In this document: piece after piece, positions 5,091 to 6,288 of the stretch
Numbering within the stretch: the first letter of the stretch is position 1
How the letters are laid out: every line of letters begins with the position of its first letter
Source: Casp-actino8 sp039800005
GTDB taxonomy: Bacteria; Actinomycetota; Acidimicrobiia; Acidimicrobiales; Ilumatobacteraceae
Length of the DNA: 6,288 bases
Assembly: GCA_039800005.1 (NCBI GenBank)
Contig: JBDLRN010000098.1
Span: 1-6,288 of the forward strand
Reading direction: 5' to 3'
The notes under the pieces: model-generated
What the model was told of the DNA's origin: nothing
The model's database searches: none
The model's input: only the letters and a program-made list of their open reading frames with translations
Translations under genes and position numbers: made by a program

Positions 5091-5453
5091 ATGGCAGAGA
5101 CCGTTCGACACCCCGGGGCCAGCACCCTCGACTTCGCCCAGGTGGCGCGCGTGCTCGGTCGCGAGGCGCGGGCCCGCGGGCTGCACGCACCCGGGTTCCG
5201 CTGTCCACCGCGCATCGTCGGCGTCGACCGCACCTTGCGGCGCAGCGACGACCATGTCACGGTTGCCGTTCGGGTGAAGGGTCGTCCGCTCGTCGCCGTG
5301 GTCGCCGACATGATCGAAGGAGTGGTGGTGGCGAACCGTCTCGTGCCGCCAGTGGCCGATCGTCTGCGTCGCGAACTCTGGGACGTGATCTCGTCACCGC
5401 ATCTCGCACTGTCGTCACCCATCCACCTCGAGGTGCACCGGTCCGTAGCCTGA
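5091..5453 (+). CDS. Conserved-looking hypothetical protein, 120 aa
   Basis: I do not recognise this gene by name. The product begins MAETVRHPGASTLDFAQVAR, followed by a basic helix (VLGREARARGL), a FRCPPRIVGVDRTLRR segment, and a strand-strand unit VTVAVRVKGRPLVAVVADMIEGVVVANRL. A helix PPVADRLRRELWDVI follows. There is one cysteine, no signal peptide and no membrane segment, so it is probably cytoplasmic. The alternating hydrophobics and well-behaved composition look like a real small alpha/beta protein. I chose ATG 5091 because an upstream ATG at 5019 would add 24 residues across the divergent promoter region. tRNA-Leu starts 7 bases after its stop. Its neighbours give no clear hint to function. 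Confidence 0.65.
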   Translation: MAETVRHPGASTLDFAQVARVLGREARARGLHAPGFRCPPRIVGVDRTLRRSDDHVTVAVRVKGRPLVAVVADMIEGVVVANRLVPPVADRLRRELWDVISSPHLALSSPIHLEVHRSVA

Positions 5454-5460
5454 GGACACG

Positions 5461-5546
5461 GCCCGGGTGGCGGAATTGGCAGACGCGGGGGGCTTAAACC
5501 CCCCTTCCCCTCACGGGGAGTGTGGGTTCGAACCCCACCCCGGGCA
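5461..5546 (+). tRNA. tRNA-Leu (anticodon UAA)
   Basis: A complete class II tRNA. The acceptor stem GCCCGGG (5461-5467) pairs with CCCGGGC (5539-5545), with A as the discriminator base. The D-arm region GGCGGAATTGGCAGACGC is typical of leucine tRNAs. The anticodon stem is five G:C pairs around the loop CTTAAAC (5493-5499), giving anticodon TAA at 5495-5497, which reads UUA. The long variable arm has TCCCC (5506-5510) paired with GGGGA (5515-5519). The T arm is GTGGG-TTCGAAC-CCCAC. The 3' CCA is not encoded and must be added. It starts 7 bases after the preceding gene, so it is either co-transcribed or driven from inside that gene. Confidence 0.97.
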
Positions 5547-5551
5547 CTGCG

Positions 5552-5566
5552 GTGCGATCAGCGCAC
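5552..5566. terminator. Short hairpin between tRNA-Leu and the convergent PanB-like gene
   Basis: GTGCG (5552-5556) and CGCAC (5562-5566) form a 5-bp stem with the loop ATCAG. It lies in the 22-base gap between the tRNA 3' end and the stop of the minus-strand gene, where both transcripts need to end. No T run follows on the plus strand, so terminator function is inferred from position. Confidence 0.3.
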
Positions 5567-5568
5567 GA

Positions 5569-6288
5569 TCATTCGGGCGGTAGAGCGGCGCGAAAGCGCG
5601 CGAGTTCGTGATCGGCGATCGGAACCAGGTGCTTCGTCGACGGGAACACGCCTGATTCGACGTCGGAGCGAAACTCGCGGAACGCTGCGACTCGCTCTCG
5701 TTGCAAGCGCGCGTACTCGGAGGCGAAGTCTCGGTACACCTTGGCGTGTCGAGGTAGGTGACTGATGCCCGACATCGGCTCGTTGGCCGGTTCGCCCAAC
5801 ACGTCCATGGCGAACAGGTACTGCGCGTCGCATCCCGATCCCGATCCCATTGACCACAGCGACAGACGCGACAGCCGACGGCTGATCTCGGTGGCGACCG
5901 CAGCAGGAACGACTTCGATCTCGACAGCGATCGCACCGGCGTTCTCGAGGGCCACGCATTCCTCGTAGATGCGCACGGCCTCGTCGGCTGTCTTGCCGAC
6001 GGCGCGAAATCCACCGGTCCAGGTGACCTTCGACGGGACGAGTCCCACGTGTCCGACGACGGGCACGTATTCCTTGGCGAGATGCTCGACGCGCTCGAGA
6101 CTTCCCGAGCAGTAGATGCAGTCGGCTCCGGCTCGCAGCATCTCGCCGGCCCATCGAAGATGATCATCGGCCGAGCCGGCCTCTCGATGGTCCCGGCCGG
6201 TCAAAGTGAAGAGAGACGGTGCGACGTCGCGATACCGGGGATCGGTGACGAGTTCGGGTGGGGCCGACACGATGTCGATGCCGGCCTC
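5569..6288 (-). CDS. PanB-fold (ketopantoate hydroxymethyltransferase-like) protein with altered metal site, N-terminus beyond right edge
   Basis: The frame enters from the right edge (EAGIDIVSAPPEL...) and gives 239 residues. The GTG at 6270 is internal to the homology, so the true start lies outside. Similarity to PanB covers the whole length: MLRAGADCIYCSGS, VPVVGHVGLVPSKVTWTGGF (PanB GHLGLTP...GGY), ECVALENAGAIAVEIEVVP (PanB LALEAAGAQLLVLECVP), a Gly-rich MGSGSGCDAQ and the terminal VESGVFPSTKH (PanB VESGVYPGEEH). By eye, the PanB catalytic Glu181 and His136 are kept. The Mg2+ ligands Asp45, Asp84 and Glu114 align with Pro, Gly and Ser, and Lys112 with Tyr. PanB makes ketopantoate for pantothenate synthesis; this protein probably does a different reaction in the PEP-mutase-like superfamily, or none. 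The family is fairly sure, the reaction unknown. Confidence 0.75.
   Translation of the reverse strand, partial: EAGIDIVSAPPELVTDPRYRDVAPSLFTLTGRDHREAGSADDHLRWAGEMLRAGADCIYCSGSLERVEHLAKEYVPVVGHVGLVPSKVTWTGGFRAVGKTADEAVRIYEECVALENAGAIAVEIEVVPAAVATEISRRLSRLSLWSMGSGSGCDAQYLFAMDVLGEPANEPMSGISHLPRHAKVYRDFASEYARLQRERVAAFREFRSDVESGVFPSTKHLVPIADHELARFRAALPPE

Noticed and set aside
5461..5568. tRNA-Leu as an attachment site of an integrated element.
   Set aside because: No integrase, no repeated tRNA 3' end and no compositional break are visible in the window.
5511..6167. A 218-codon minus-strand open frame overlapping the PanB-like gene and the tRNA.
   Set aside because: It runs into the tRNA 3' half and has shadow composition. 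The PanB-like frame matches a family along its whole length.

Overview
This is a GC-rich (low-60s percent by eye), gene-dense stretch of bacterial chromosome. It most likely comes from an actinobacterium, possibly of the Acidimicrobiia type. The support is a CGAAC-N4-GTTCG LexA box in front of a DUF222/13E12-type gene, a tiny gene ending like the actinobacterial ribosomal protein bL37, GTG/TTG starts, and start codons lying only a few bases behind TANNNT -10 elements (leaderless transcripts). The lineage is an inference; there is no rRNA or other decisive marker.

Layout. The left edge carries the N-terminus of a minus-strand DUF222 (probable HNH nuclease) gene with an SOS-type operator upstream. 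Next, transcribed right to left, is a compact cluster: ychF (ribosome-linked ATPase), a DUF192 protein and rsmI (16S rRNA methyltransferase). It ends in a possible terminator just before the DUF222 promoter. A 48-base divergent gap separates ychF from a plus-strand gene for a small secreted protein with a complete LPDTG cell-wall sorting signal. That gene is followed closely by the 28-codon bL37-like gene and a VOC (glyoxalase-fold) protein. A nested hairpin lies between the VOC gene and the convergent gene for a stand-alone PD-(D/E)XK nuclease with a Cas4/AddB-like four-cysteine pattern and a probable leaderless start. Divergent from that nuclease is a 120-aa protein I do not recognise, then tRNA-Leu(UAA). 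The right edge holds a minus-strand, N-terminally truncated PanB-fold gene in which the metal-binding positions of ketopantoate hydroxymethyltransferase appear to be replaced.

Functional view. Much of the window is translation housekeeping (YchF, RsmI, bL37-like protein, tRNA-Leu). Two loci concern DNA metabolism (SOS-controlled DUF222 protein, Fe-S PD-(D/E)XK nuclease). One encodes a surface protein. I see no insertion sequence, prophage, CRISPR array or obvious multi-gene defence island. The items most worth follow-up are the PanB-like protein, the stand-alone iron-staple nuclease, the SOS operator and the easily missed bL37-like gene.
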